Shown piece by piece: positions 17,278 through 25,958 of a stretch of DNA of 63,005 nt (positions are counted from its first letter, which is position 1; every line of letters begins with the position of its first letter). Source of the DNA: an uncultured Clostridia bacterium (GTDB taxonomy: Bacteria > Bacillota > Clostridia > Christensenellales > Aristaeellaceae). The notes under the pieces were generated by a model that saw nothing but the letters and a program-made list of their open reading frames with translations, had not been told where the DNA came from and did not search any database. The position numbers and the translations under genes are program-made. The stretch covers positions 1 to 63,005 of the forward strand of contig CANOHT010000017.1 in NCBI GenBank assembly GCA_947565865.1. Direction: 5' to 3'.

Positions 17278-18738
17278 CTATTCCTCCGCCCGCACACGCT
17301 CCAGATCGGTCTGGGCGGGATTGTCAAGGAGGGCGCCGTCGTAGGAGAACCGGGAGCCGTGGCAGGGGCAGTCCCAGGTTTTTTCGTCGGGGTTCCATTC
17401 CAGCTGACAGCCCAGGTGGGGGCAGCGCGGATTCACCACATGGCAATAGCCCGCGTCATCCTTATACACGCCCACCTTGCGGCCTTCCGCCTCCACAATG
17501 CCCCCGTGACCCCTGGGCAGCTGCGCCAATGTCGCCGTGGGAAGGGCGACGGCCTCCCGGAACAGCCCCTTCACAGCCTGGGCCGTTTCGGTCGCCAGAT
17601 TCCTGGCCGACGCCGACAGCCGGAAGCGCTCGGGGGAGAACACCTCCGCCCAGGCCGGCCTGTTCCCGGTGATTTCCCCCGCGATGAGCATTGCGGACAC
17701 CATGGCGCTGGTCATGCCCCACTTCCCAAAGCCCGTGGCCACATACCAATTCGGCTGACTTTCCGCGTACTGGCCGATGTAGGGCACGCCGTCGAGGGTC
17801 ATGCAGTCCTGGGCGGACCACCGGGTCTTCACCCCGCAGCCGGGGAAAAGTGTTTTCGCCCGCTCCTCCAGCGCCTGATAGCGCCCGCCCTGGCTGTTCT
17901 CCCCCGTGCGGTGGTTGCCGCCGCCCAGGAGCAGCAGTCCCTCCGCCGAGCGGAAGGACAAGCCCTCCTGCTCCACGCCGTAGTACATGCCCTCGGGCGT
18001 CCAGCCGCTTTCCAGGGCCAGGACATAGCTGCGCTCCTGGTGCATCCGCATGAAATACCAGCCCGGCACGTTCACAAAGGGAAAATGGGTGGCGAACACC
18101 ACGCTGTCCGCCGTGACCGTACCCCGGGGCGTGCGGATCACGCCGTCCTCCACGGCCAGCGCCGGCGTATCCCCATAGATGGTCAGCGGCTCGCTGACCG
18201 CCTCCAGGAACCGCAGGGGATGAAAACAGGCCTGCCCCTCGAAGCACACCGCGCCCGCCACCGGAAAGGGCAGCTCCGTATCCCGGACGAAGCGCGCGTC
18301 AATACCCAGGCTGACCGCTGCCTCCGCCTCCCGCAAGAGGGCCGCGTCATCGTTTTCCGCGTAAAGATAGGCCGGGGCGCGGCGGAAGGCGCAGGCAATC
18401 TCCCGCTCCTCCACCATGGCGGCATAGGCCTCCACAGCCAGCTGGTTGGCCTCGGCGTACTGCCGGGCCCGCTCCCTGCCGAGGGTCTGGATGAGCCGGT
18501 CGTAGATCAAATCGTGCTGACTGGTGATTTTGGCCGTGGTGTTCCCGGTCTGCCCGCTGCCGATCTGCCGGGCCTCCAGCACAACGGTTCTGACCCCCGC
18601 GCTTTGCAGCCGGTCGGCAATGAGCACGCCCGCCAGACCCGCGCCGATGACCGCGACATCCGCGCGCAGGTCGCCGTTCAGCCGCTCACGGCCGGCGATG
18701 TGTGTCGTTTCATGCCATAAGGACGATTCCCTTTTCAC
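17278..18738 (-). CDS. FAD-dependent oxidoreductase with C-terminal Rieske [2Fe-2S] domain
   Basis: A 486-residue soluble protein. The N-terminal dinucleotide-binding fold shows VAVIGAGLAGVLIADRL near residues 27-43, followed by the DAO-type (glycine oxidase-like) fold with GFGKWGMTSA near residue 340, which contacts FAD. Residues about 395-480 form a Rieske domain with Cys439-x-His441 and Cys457-x-x-His460, the four ligands of a [2Fe-2S] cluster. Flavin-plus-Rieske fusions of this kind are widespread but poorly characterised; the substrate is unknown, with an amine or amino acid the family-based guess. The gene stands alone between a terminator and the tandem array. The likely start is the ATG at 18738, with a site in GGCAGGGAAG just upstream. 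Confidence 0.88.
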   Translation of the reverse strand: MKRESSLWHETTHIAGRERLNGDLRADVAVIGAGLAGVLIADRLQSAGVRTVVLEARQIGSGQTGNTTAKITSQHDLIYDRLIQTLGRERARQYAEANQLAVEAYAAMVEEREIACAFRRAPAYLYAENDDAALLREAEAAVSLGIDARFVRDTELPFPVAGAVCFEGQACFHPLRFLEAVSEPLTIYGDTPALAVEDGVIRTPRGTVTADSVVFATHFPFVNVPGWYFMRMHQERSYVLALESGWTPEGMYYGVEQEGLSFRSAEGLLLLGGGNHRTGENSQGGRYQALEERAKTLFPGCGVKTRWSAQDCMTLDGVPYIGQYAESQPNWYVATGFGKWGMTSAMVSAMLIAGEITGNRPAWAEVFSPERFRLSASARNLATETAQAVKGLFREAVALPTATLAQLPRGHGGIVEAEGRKVGVYKDDAGYCHVVNPRCPHLGCQLEWNPDEKTWDCPCHGSRFSYDGALLDNPAQTDLERVRAEE

Positions 18739-19868
18739 TTCCCTGCCTCCTTGCCCGCGCCATCCATCCCGATGGACGCCCTCAACAGGATGCCTTGGAA
18801 ATGGCAGGGATATTCCAAACAGCGGCCATCAGGGCAAAACCAAGGCCCCGAGGGCTTGGCGGCGACAGGGCCTGACTATCGGTGAACGCCCGGGCCGAGA
18901 GGCCGAATCCCCGTCTTCCTTCAGCGCTGCCTCAGGCACAGCGATTTTACGCCCTTCCGTGCGAAAAGCTGGCACGACGGCATCCTCCGAACGGGAGCTT
19001 CCCGAACAGGAAGCCATGGCGGCCCGGGAAGCCCCGAGCCCCGACCGTGTGGCGGCGACACCTGGATGAGGATGAACGCCCGGGCCGAGAGGCCGAATCC
19101 CCGTCTTCCTTCAGCGCTGCCGTCAGGCACAGCGGTTTTGCGCCCTTCCGTGCGAAACGCTGGCACGGCGGCATCCTCCGAATGGGAGCTTCCTGAGCGG
19201 GAAGCCATGGCGGCCCGGGAAGTCCCGAGCCCCGACCGGGCGGCGGCACCTGGATGAGGATGAACGCCCGGGTTCAGAGGCCGAATCCCCGTCTTCCTTC
19301 AGCGCTGCCGTCAGGCACAGCGGTTTTGCGCCCTTCCGTGCGAAACGCTGGCACGGCGGCATCCTCCGAACAGGAGCTTCCCGAGCGGGAAGCCATGGCG
19401 GCCCGGGAAGTCCCGAGCCCCGCCCGGGCGGCGGCACCTGGATGAGGATGAACGCCCGGGGCGAGAGGCCGGAGCCCCGTCATCCTTCAGTGCTGCCGAC
19501 AGGGGCGGCGGTTTTGGGCCCTTCCGTGCGAAAAGCTGGCACGACGGCATCCTCCGAACGGGAGTTTCCCGAGCGGGAAGCCATGGCGGCCCGGGAAGTC
19601 CCGAGCCCCGACCGGGCGGCGTCGGCACCTGGATGAGGATGAACGCCCGGGTTCAAAGGCCGGAGCCCCGTCATCCTTCAGCGCTGCCGTCAGGCACGGC
19701 GATTTTGCGCCCTTACGCGCGAAAAGCTGGCACGGCGGCATCCTCCGAACGGGAGTTTCCCGAACAGGAAGCCATGGCGGCCCGGGAAGTCCCGAGCCCC
19801 GCCCGGGCGGCTTCGGCACCCGGATGACGTTCAGGCCCCGCGGGCTTGACAGCCGCGGGGCCTGAGGC
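18739..19868. other. Intergenic region dominated by a tandem repeat array
   Basis: About 1.1 kb with no recognised gene. Positions 18739-18882 show nothing distinctive; the rest is the five-copy ~188 bp array described separately. A GC-rich inverted pair, CAGGCCCCGCGG (19828-19839) and CCGCGGGGCCTG (19853-19864), at the end of the array could act as a terminator for the GH43 gene. Confidence 0.7.
18883..19823. repeat. Five-copy tandem array of a ~188 bp unit
   Basis: The marker TGAACGCCC recurs at 18883, 19073, 19261, 19449 and 19640, giving periods of 190, 188, 188 and 191 bases. Each unit contains GCGCCCTTCCGTGCGAAA-like, GGCATCCTCCGAA and GAAGCCATGGCGGCCCGG. Copies differ by scattered substitutions. 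A self-complementary core GCTTCCC-gag-CGGGAAGC lies in each unit. From the second unit on, ATGAGGATGAACGCC opens a 62-64 codon frame whose TGA overlaps the ATG of the next unit (GGATGAGG), at 19066, 19254, 19442 and 19633. The minus strand carries ~100-codon frames too. Coding is unproven. Period and internal sequence exclude CRISPR. Confidence 0.95.
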
Positions 19869-20738
19869 TTATCGTTCTTCCGCCTGGCCGCCGACAACCA
19901 GGCAATCGTTCTCCTCCCGGAGAGGCAGCAGCAGCGGCCGCTCCCGGGGCCATTCGTTAGGCGAGTGAATCACCAGGTACATGTCCCCCGTCAGCGTGCG
20001 GAAAATCATGCCATGGCCGCCGTCGCGGTCAAAGAGCAGCGGCTCGTGCCTCCAGGGACCGGTAATTTCCCCGCTCTGGGAGGACGCCACCGCCTGAACA
20101 TAGCCATTATCGGAGAAGCTGGACCAGATCATCAGCAGGCGTCCGCCCGCCGTGCGGTACAGGAAAGGGCCGTCGGTGACAAAATCCTCCTGGCCCTTGC
20201 GCGCCCACGCAGGTTCCGAGGCGTGGAACAGCACCGTCGGCGCGCCCGCCGCGGCCCGCAGATCCGCCGTCAGGGGCATGGCGCACATCTCGCCGTCCTT
20301 CACCTGCACCCACTCATGGCAGAAGACCATCCAGGGCGCGCCGCTCTGGTCGACGTACAGTGTGCCGTCCAGGCACTCCCAGTCCCGGGGCGTCACAGGG
20401 CCGTCGCTGTGGGGACGGAAGGGGCCCATGGGGCTTTCCGCCCGAAGGATCTGCGTCCCCCGGCGCTCCGTGGCGCTTTTGAAGCTCACGAGCATGTAGT
20501 ACGCGCCCTGGTAGGCGTGAACCTCCGGCGCCCAGAAATCCCGCGTTGCCCAGAAGCCCTCCGGCGGCGTGAACACCTCCGTGGGGCCTTCCCAGCGTTC
20601 CAAATCCTCGCTCACAAACACATCCAGGCCGCTGGCCGCGTCGGACCACGCTTCCCTGCCCCGGGTGCCGTAAAGATAATACCGGCCCCGCGCCGTCATG
20701 ATGAACGGATCGCGGACATGAATCTCACCTATTTTCAT
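19869..20738 (-). CDS. Glycoside hydrolase family 43 enzyme
   Basis: A 289-residue single-domain five-bladed beta-propeller glycosidase. Family landmarks are RDPFIM at residue 9 (general base Asp10), FWAPEVH near residue 69, CLDGTLYVD near 130 (Asp that tunes pKa) and FCHEW near 145 (likely acid Glu). Family 43 enzymes remove alpha-L-arabinofuranosyl, beta-xylosyl or beta-galactosyl units; specificity cannot be read, but the pectin-type neighbours favour arabinan or galactan side chains. No signal peptide, so it acts in the cytoplasm on imported oligosaccharides. Six bases separate it from the GH28 gene, showing a shared transcript. It is short for the family and lacks any accessory beta-sandwich domain. 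Confidence 0.88.
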   Translation of the reverse strand: MKIGEIHVRDPFIMTARGRYYLYGTRGREAWSDAASGLDVFVSEDLERWEGPTEVFTPPEGFWATRDFWAPEVHAYQGAYYMLVSFKSATERRGTQILRAESPMGPFRPHSDGPVTPRDWECLDGTLYVDQSGAPWMVFCHEWVQVKDGEMCAMPLTADLRAAAGAPTVLFHASEPAWARKGQEDFVTDGPFLYRTAGGRLLMIWSSFSDNGYVQAVASSQSGEITGPWRHEPLLFDRDGGHGMIFRTLTGDMYLVIHSPNEWPRERPLLLPLREENDCLVVGGQAEER

Positions 20739-20744
20739 CGCCGC

Positions 20745-22181
20745 TTACTCCCTGATGGTCACGTCGCTGGCAAAGTCGCACACCTCAATCTTCGCCGCCT
20801 CCAGCGAAGCCACCGGCCGGCCGGCCAGCGTGTAATGCTCGTAATGGACGCCTTCCACCGTGTTCTGCGGGCCGTAGCCGGCCACGCGGCAGCCCACCTC
20901 CGGCTTGACCTGAAGTTTGCGGAAGGTCACGTTGCGGATGTTGCCCGCCTTCTCGTCCTTGGACCAGAAATCCTTGGTCACCATCACATGGGTGGCCAGG
21001 TGAACCTCATGCTCGATGCGGATGTCGTCAAAGAGGATATTGCTGACGAGCGCCTTGTCCGATATATAGACCACCAGCGCGCCCAGCTCCAGCGTCCAGT
21101 CGGCGTAGGAGCGGATCACGTCGCAGTCCCGGAAGGTCACGTCGCAGATGTCGTTGACCGATTCCGCGGCGATGCCGAAGCAGCGCACCTTGTCGTTCCA
21201 CACCACGCAGCGCTCCACCAGGATGTTCCTGCCGCCGCACACGGGGGGCTGCACCATGGCCTTGACCACAAAGGCGTCGTCCCCCGTGCGGCTGAAGCTG
21301 TCGTGGACATGCACATTCTGGCTGGACACAATGTCCACGCCGTCGGAATTTTCCCGATAGCCGAACATTTTGATGCTGTCCACCTCGGCATGGTCGCACT
21401 CATGGAGATGGAGCGTCCAGGCGGGAACGTTGACGAAGGTGACATCCTGAACCAGCACATCCTCGCAGCCGCGGAAGATCAGCGGGTTGCGCTCGTGCCA
21501 GTCCAGCAGGGAGAAGTCCAGGATGCCCTGCCCCATCAGCCGGACATGGCGCACCCGGTCGGCCGCCAGGCAGGTGCGGAAGTTCTTCATCCCCGCCCAG
21601 TCCTTCTGATTGACAGGCTCTTCGTCCTCCGGGTGGGGCATGGCCCGCACCACCGCGCCGGGAGCGAGATAGATCGTGTCGCCGTCGGCAAAGTCGAAGG
21701 TGTTGATCTCGTGGACGCCGGGGCCGAAGTACAGGCCCTGCACCTCCTCCGGGCGAAGCGCCTGACGCACCGGGCCGATGGAGACCGTCAGGGGCTGCTG
21801 AATGTCGCCGTCCGCCAGCAGCGTGACGTGGCCGTGCCGCGCCGTGGTAAAGAAGACGCCGTCCTCGCTGACCTCGGCGCTCAGGCCGTAGCTGGCGGGA
21901 AGCAGCTCCACCGCCGCCGCGCCGCCGGTGCGCACCGCCCGCCACTGAACAGGCGTGTCCGCCGCCGCGCTGATCTGCGCGAAGGAATGGGGGCCGCCCC
22001 GGGTCACAGGCGCGGCGTAAACCGGAACCTCCCGGCCGTTGGCGAACAGACGCCAGTCAGAGGACAGGCGGACGCCTTCCCTGGCGGCGCGGTGCGGCTC
22101 CTCGCCCTGCCGCCGATGCCCCTCGGGGTCCACAGCCTTGGTCAGGCCCGCCGGCGCCGGGGGAATGATGATCTGATCCAT
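20745..22181 (-). CDS. Glycoside hydrolase family 28 (polygalacturonase-like) beta-helix enzyme
   Basis: A 478-residue protein with an N-terminal beta-sandwich (about 1-130) and a right-handed parallel beta-helix. Clan GH-N landmarks are LYFGPGVHEI near residue 150 and VRLMGQGILDF near 214; the catalytic-type acids lie in ENSDGVDIVSS and TGDDAFVVK (equivalents of the NTD and DD motifs). The usual GHG histidine is replaced in VRCFGIAAESV, as in divergent, exo-acting or non-galacturonan members. No signal peptide, so probably cytoplasmic and acting on imported oligosaccharides. The partner GH43 lies six bases downstream. The region just upstream has a hairpin terminator, so this pair may have its own promoter in the 22182-22310 stretch, though none stands out. 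Confidence 0.85.
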   Translation of the reverse strand: MDQIIIPPAPAGLTKAVDPEGHRRQGEEPHRAAREGVRLSSDWRLFANGREVPVYAAPVTRGGPHSFAQISAAADTPVQWRAVRTGGAAAVELLPASYGLSAEVSEDGVFFTTARHGHVTLLADGDIQQPLTVSIGPVRQALRPEEVQGLYFGPGVHEINTFDFADGDTIYLAPGAVVRAMPHPEDEEPVNQKDWAGMKNFRTCLAADRVRHVRLMGQGILDFSLLDWHERNPLIFRGCEDVLVQDVTFVNVPAWTLHLHECDHAEVDSIKMFGYRENSDGVDIVSSQNVHVHDSFSRTGDDAFVVKAMVQPPVCGGRNILVERCVVWNDKVRCFGIAAESVNDICDVTFRDCDVIRSYADWTLELGALVVYISDKALVSNILFDDIRIEHEVHLATHVMVTKDFWSKDEKAGNIRNVTFRKLQVKPEVGCRVAGYGPQNTVEGVHYEHYTLAGRPVASLEAAKIEVCDFASDVTIRE

Positions 22182-22204
22182 CGTTTTCGCTCCTTATCCG
22201 TCGA

Positions 22205-22402
22205 TATGCTCCACACGGTGTTATGGGTCCCTGGGAGGTGTCGGAGGGCCCGTAGGCCCTCTGACTGTCAATCGAAAGCCATCGTAATGCGCGGTGGTTT
22301 TCGCGCTTTTCGTTAGAAAAAGCTTCCTTACACGACCAGTGAGGGCGTGGGATGAAACGGGGTGAAGCCCTCGAAAAAGTGGCGCATGCCACTTTTTTGA
22401 CA
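22205..22402. repeat. Dispersed intergenic repeat, composite copy, with hairpin terminator
   Basis: Carries a module A-like segment (GAGGGCCCGTAGGCCCTCTGACT, about 22238-22260, itself a hairpin) followed by module B (about 22300-22402) with CCTTACACGA and CCCTCGAAAAAG, as at 51-274. The B end is a perfect hairpin: AAAAAGTGGC (22374-22383), loop GCAT, GCCACTTTTT (22388-22397), then another T, which can terminate in both directions. It separates the LamG gene from the GH28-GH43 pair. Confidence 0.7.
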
Positions 22403-22454
22403 TGCAATGGGGAGGAACAGTCAGACTGCTCCTCCCCGCGCGGTGCGTTGCAGC

Positions 22455-23249
22455 TTACTTCGCCGCGGCGATGGCGTCCAGATCGTACAGAGCGCCGGCG
22501 AAGATCTTCACCTCGTCCACAGAACCGATGAAGCCCTCGTCCGTCTCCTCGAAGTTGCCGCCGTTGAACCAATCCCAGCGGGCCCAGTTGCCGCCCACGC
22601 AGAAGGTGAAGGGGCTGGAGATGACTTCCTCGGCGTCGGCATAGGCCTCGCAGGTCTTCACGCCGTCCACAAAGATCGTCACCAGCTCGGCGTCGGGATC
22701 ATAGACCATCACATAATGATGCCAGGCGGCGGGATCGCCTTCCACGCTCTGCACCCAGCCGTCAGCCCAGGCGCTGCCGCCCACGGAGCCGTAAGCGGTG
22801 ATACCCGCGGTACCGTCCTCAGCCGTAAACTTGTTGACCAGCATGGCGAAGCCTTCCGTGGCGCCCTGGACGCCGTGGCCGATGACGCGGTGTCCCCAGC
22901 CGCTGTCGTCGGAGTTCTCCATGTCCACCTTGCACCAGACGGAAATGGTCAGGCCCTTGCCGGCATAGGTGTCGATCATGTCGTTGTTGTCCTGGTCCTT
23001 GACCAGCAGGCCGGACGCGCCGCCGAAGTAGACAGCGCCGCCAGCGTAGCCTTCCGTGGCGGAAATGCCGTCGGGGTTGATGGCGGTCACCAGGTCGTTG
23101 CCGTTGCCGGAGGCGTCGGCGCCCAGGTTCTCAGCGTCGTCAAAGGTGTAGTAGGCCAGCAGCGCGGGCGCGGCGTCTTCCGCGACGGCGCAGGACAGGG
23201 CCAGCGACAGAGCCAGAACCAGGGCCAGGAGCAGGGATACCTTTTTCAT
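22455..23249 (-). CDS. Secreted LamG/concanavalin A-like carbohydrate-binding protein
   Basis: A 264-residue exported protein. Residues 1-23 are a signal peptide with a probable cleavage after AVA-ED. The rest is one LamG-like jelly roll: YYTFDDAENLGADASGNGNDL starts the fold, followed by TISVWCKVD, AAWHHYVMVYDPD, VTIFVDGVK, and the closing FIGSVDEVKIFAGAL. Such domains bind glycans or proteins; no catalytic motif is seen. Set inside the glycan-degradation locus, it probably holds polysaccharide at the cell surface or in the medium, though there is no visible anchor or lipobox. GGAGGAA precedes the ATG. Confidence 0.85.
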   Translation of the reverse strand: MKKVSLLLALVLALSLALSCAVAEDAAPALLAYYTFDDAENLGADASGNGNDLVTAINPDGISATEGYAGGAVYFGGASGLLVKDQDNNDMIDTYAGKGLTISVWCKVDMENSDDSGWGHRVIGHGVQGATEGFAMLVNKFTAEDGTAGITAYGSVGGSAWADGWVQSVEGDPAAWHHYVMVYDPDAELVTIFVDGVKTCEAYADAEEVISSPFTFCVGGNWARWDWFNGGNFEETDEGFIGSVDEVKIFAGALYDLDAIAAAK

Positions 23250-23306
23250 GTTGGGTTCCTCCTTCTATTCATGAAGATTTATTGGGACCGAATGGATGGA
23301 ACGGGC

Positions 23307-25370
23307 TTACCGCCGGGTGAGCAGCACGCCCATGCCGCAGTAATCGCCGTTCACGCGGAAGACCAGCCTTCCGTTCTCGATGGCGGCGCCGCAGCCCTCG
23401 GGAGCGTAGACCGCGTCGATGACGCAGCCGGAAACGTCGCAGGGAAGGACGTATTGGCCGCCGTTGCGCTCGAAGGCGTGGGCCGTTGCCAGCAGCCCCG
23501 CTTCCCCGCGGCGAACCGTCGCCTGCCAGCCGTGGGCGTGGTCATAGGCGGTGATGTCCTGCCGATAGACCCTGGTGGAGCCCTCCGCAATGATGGGCGC
23601 GGCCTTGCGGTAGAACGCCACGCCGTCCCGGATGGCCTGCATCTGCGCGTCATTGAGCAGGTGCAGCGGGCCGGAGAGGCACATTCTGCCCAGCAGCGTC
23701 GCGCTCAGCGACCAGATGATGCGGCGGAGGCTGTCATCCTTGCGCACCACCGCCCAGATTTGGCTCTGGCGGGGCAGGATCAGCCGGGTCAGGTCGGCGG
23801 CAATCAGCGGAATCTCCGGGCACTCATGGGCGTCGGAGAAGGACGCCATATCGCACCGGGACATCATGCTCAGCTCCAGGCGGTGCCCGCCGGAGGAGCA
23901 GTTCTCGATGACCAGGTCAGGCAGCTGACGGCGCATCTCCTCAAAGAAGCGGTAGGTGCCCAGTACGCCTCGGCGCTGCGCCTCGCCCATGGACTCAAAG
24001 CCGTCGAAGCCCAAACCATAGGTATTGTTATAGTCCACCTTGATGTAGCCGAAGCCATCGTCCCGCAGCCGGTTGATGACCCGCTCCCGCAGGTGCCGCT
24101 GGGCATCCTCCCGGGTCAGGTTCAGGAAGGCGCGGTCCGTCTCCACAATCGGCTTGCCGCCGTCGGTGACGAACATCTCCGGCTGATCCCTGAACACCTG
24201 GCTCTGATCCGAGGCCACCTCCGCCTCAAACCACAGGCCGGGAATCATGCCCGCGGCGCGGATCTCGTCGGTGATGGGCTTCAGGCCCTCCGGGAAAGCG
24301 GCCTTGCGCACATCCCAGTCGCCGGTGCACTGGCCCCATTCCGCCACCTGGCCATACCAGCCCGCGTCGATGACAAAGTAGCTCAGCCCAAGCCCCCTGA
24401 CCGCCCGCAGCTCATCGCGCACGGTCTGCGCCGTGGGCTTGCCCCAGGTGTCGCAGTACTCGTTGTACATGGGATTGAGGGTCTTCTCCGCCTCCCCCGT
24501 CAGACGCAGCGCGGCCCTGTGGGCATCCAGCAGCGCCTCGCAGGCTTCGTCCAGGCCGCCCCGCACCACGGTGAGGGCCGCCTTGGGCAGCTCCAGGCGC
24601 TCGCCCGGCGCCAGGGTCTTGCGGAAGTGGCCGTCCTCAAAGCCTGCCAGGCCGCCCGTAAGCACCAGATCCTCCTTCTGCCGGAACAATTCCATGTTCC
24701 AGGAGCCGGCCCATGCCACCTCGGCGGCCCAGGTGACGCCGCGCTTGGTATCCTCCAGCGCCATCAGCGGGAACCAGCCGCGCACCGGCATGGTGCCGGC
24801 CTGGCCGATGCGCACGCTCTTGGTGGCCCATCTGGACCAGGAGGTTTCCAGGTTCAGCTCCTCGATGGTCTGGCTTTGCAGCCTGCCCTCGCAGGACCAG
24901 AAGGAGGAAAAGCGGTGCAGGGTCATGCAGTCCGGGGCAAATCCGGCCTCAAAGGGCGTCATGCCCGCCAGGCAGAAGGTGGCCGCGTGGTCGATGACCG
25001 CGGGCGCGTCGCCGGTGTTCTCCACCGCGGCTTCCACCGTCAGGCAGCGGCCGCAGGCGGTCAGCGTCTGGATATAACGCAGGCCATGGGCGCCGGTCAG
25101 CACCGTGCGCACCCTGTCGCCATCTTGCTTTCGTTCCGTCAGCCGCATGGAGGCGGCCGTGTTGGAGCCCAGCATGGTCAGGCCCTTGGAATAAGGGGTT
25201 TCATGGCCGTCGCCCCGGACATGCAGCTGGGCCATGGAGGACATGCTCGCGGCCTTTTCCGGGATCACCTGGCCCTCCATATCAGCCGGGACAATCATCA
25301 GGGACGGGCGAGCCTCTTTCTCACCGAACATGACGGTGATCTGGCCCAGCCGGCAGGTATCCTGAATCAT
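23307..25370 (-). CDS. Alpha-galactosidase, glycoside hydrolase family 36
   Basis: A 687-residue cytoplasmic retaining glycosidase. An N-terminal beta-sandwich (about 1-280) precedes a TIM barrel with YFVIDAGWYG (332-340), DWDV near 351, GLWFEAE (378-384), the nucleophile Asp446 in YIKVDYN, ENCSSGGHR (489-497) and the acid/base Asp513 in FSDAHE; a C-terminal beta domain follows. It removes alpha-1,6-galactosyl residues from raffinose-type oligosaccharides or galacto-glycans. The barrel motifs are those of bacterial GH36 alpha-galactosidases; a related alpha-N-acetylgalactosaminidase is less likely. AGAGAGG lies before the ATG at 25370. Downstream LamG is 57 bases away, and the GyrI-like gene is 59 bases upstream. 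Confidence 0.9.
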   Translation of the reverse strand: MIQDTCRLGQITVMFGEKEARPSLMIVPADMEGQVIPEKAASMSSMAQLHVRGDGHETPYSKGLTMLGSNTAASMRLTERKQDGDRVRTVLTGAHGLRYIQTLTACGRCLTVEAAVENTGDAPAVIDHAATFCLAGMTPFEAGFAPDCMTLHRFSSFWSCEGRLQSQTIEELNLETSWSRWATKSVRIGQAGTMPVRGWFPLMALEDTKRGVTWAAEVAWAGSWNMELFRQKEDLVLTGGLAGFEDGHFRKTLAPGERLELPKAALTVVRGGLDEACEALLDAHRAALRLTGEAEKTLNPMYNEYCDTWGKPTAQTVRDELRAVRGLGLSYFVIDAGWYGQVAEWGQCTGDWDVRKAAFPEGLKPITDEIRAAGMIPGLWFEAEVASDQSQVFRDQPEMFVTDGGKPIVETDRAFLNLTREDAQRHLRERVINRLRDDGFGYIKVDYNNTYGLGFDGFESMGEAQRRGVLGTYRFFEEMRRQLPDLVIENCSSGGHRLELSMMSRCDMASFSDAHECPEIPLIAADLTRLILPRQSQIWAVVRKDDSLRRIIWSLSATLLGRMCLSGPLHLLNDAQMQAIRDGVAFYRKAAPIIAEGSTRVYRQDITAYDHAHGWQATVRRGEAGLLATAHAFERNGGQYVLPCDVSGCVIDAVYAPEGCGAAIENGRLVFRVNGDYCGMGVLLTRR

Positions 25371-25429
25371 AAGTTACCTCTCTTTTGTGCTTGCGCACGA
25401 TATTCAATTCAACCAAACCAGATATCCTG

Positions 25430-25933
25430 TTACCTTACGACAAAGCAGCAATAATCCAGGGTGATATTGCCCTGCTCGTCGGGAGACGTATAGCGCGGGC
25501 ATAAGCAGTTCTCAAACGACCATTCGCAGCCCTGGGCGTCGCGCCACAGGGTCATGCCGCTGTCGGCCAGTCTTTGCCTGCAGGCGGAGGTATCATGCAC
25601 TTCGCTTTCCTTGCCGTAAAGCCAGCAGGTGCCCAGATCCACGCCGTTAAAATCAACGCTGATGAAGCCGTCGGGCGCCGGTGTGCCGGCCGGGGCAAAC
25701 ATACCAATGCAGTAAGCAAACGGCATCCCTTTCCCGCGCCGCTCAAGGCCGACATAGCCTCCTCCGTTTTCCCAAAGGGAAAGCATCTCGCCGCAGCCGC
25801 CCATGGCCCTTTCCAGCAGGTCAAACCAGCCGTTTTGCCACCATTCGTCCCAATGCCCGGCATCATCGTACCGCTTGCCGATGAACCGCAGGGCAGGAAT
25901 GCGCTCACGAAACACCTTCACGATTTCAGCCAT
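25430..25933 (-). CDS. GyrI-like small-molecule-binding domain protein
   Basis: A 167-residue stand-alone domain. IPALRFIGKRYDDAG at the N-terminus, WWQNGWFDLLE near residue 35, YVGLERRG near 60, a central FISVDFNGVDLGTCWLYG and the C-terminal CPRYTSPDEQGNITLDY match the GyrI-like/AraC effector-binding family that binds small amphipathic or sugar ligands. No DNA-binding domain is attached. The ATG at 25933 is preceded by GGAGGGGAGG; a longer frame to 26002 overlaps the previous gene and is rejected. Placed between the beta-helix protein and GH36, it might sense or buffer a catabolite, but no experimental role is known for such stand-alone copies. Confidence 0.75.
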   Translation of the reverse strand: MAEIVKVFRERIPALRFIGKRYDDAGHWDEWWQNGWFDLLERAMGGCGEMLSLWENGGGYVGLERRGKGMPFAYCIGMFAPAGTPAPDGFISVDFNGVDLGTCWLYGKESEVHDTSACRQRLADSGMTLWRDAQGCEWSFENCLCPRYTSPDEQGNITLDYCCFVVR

Positions 25934-25958
25934 CCAGCACGCCGCCTCCCCTCCATCT

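Noticed and set aside
18883..19823. CRISPR array
   Set aside because: The units are ~188 bp and similar along their whole length; there are no short identical repeats with unique spacers and no cas genes.
22407..25454. A 1,015-codon plus-strand open frame opposite the GH36 and LamG genes
   Set aside because: It is the antisense of clearly recognised enzymes; His/Gln/Gly/Leu-rich translation is typical of a GC-rich shadow frame, and there is no ribosome binding site.
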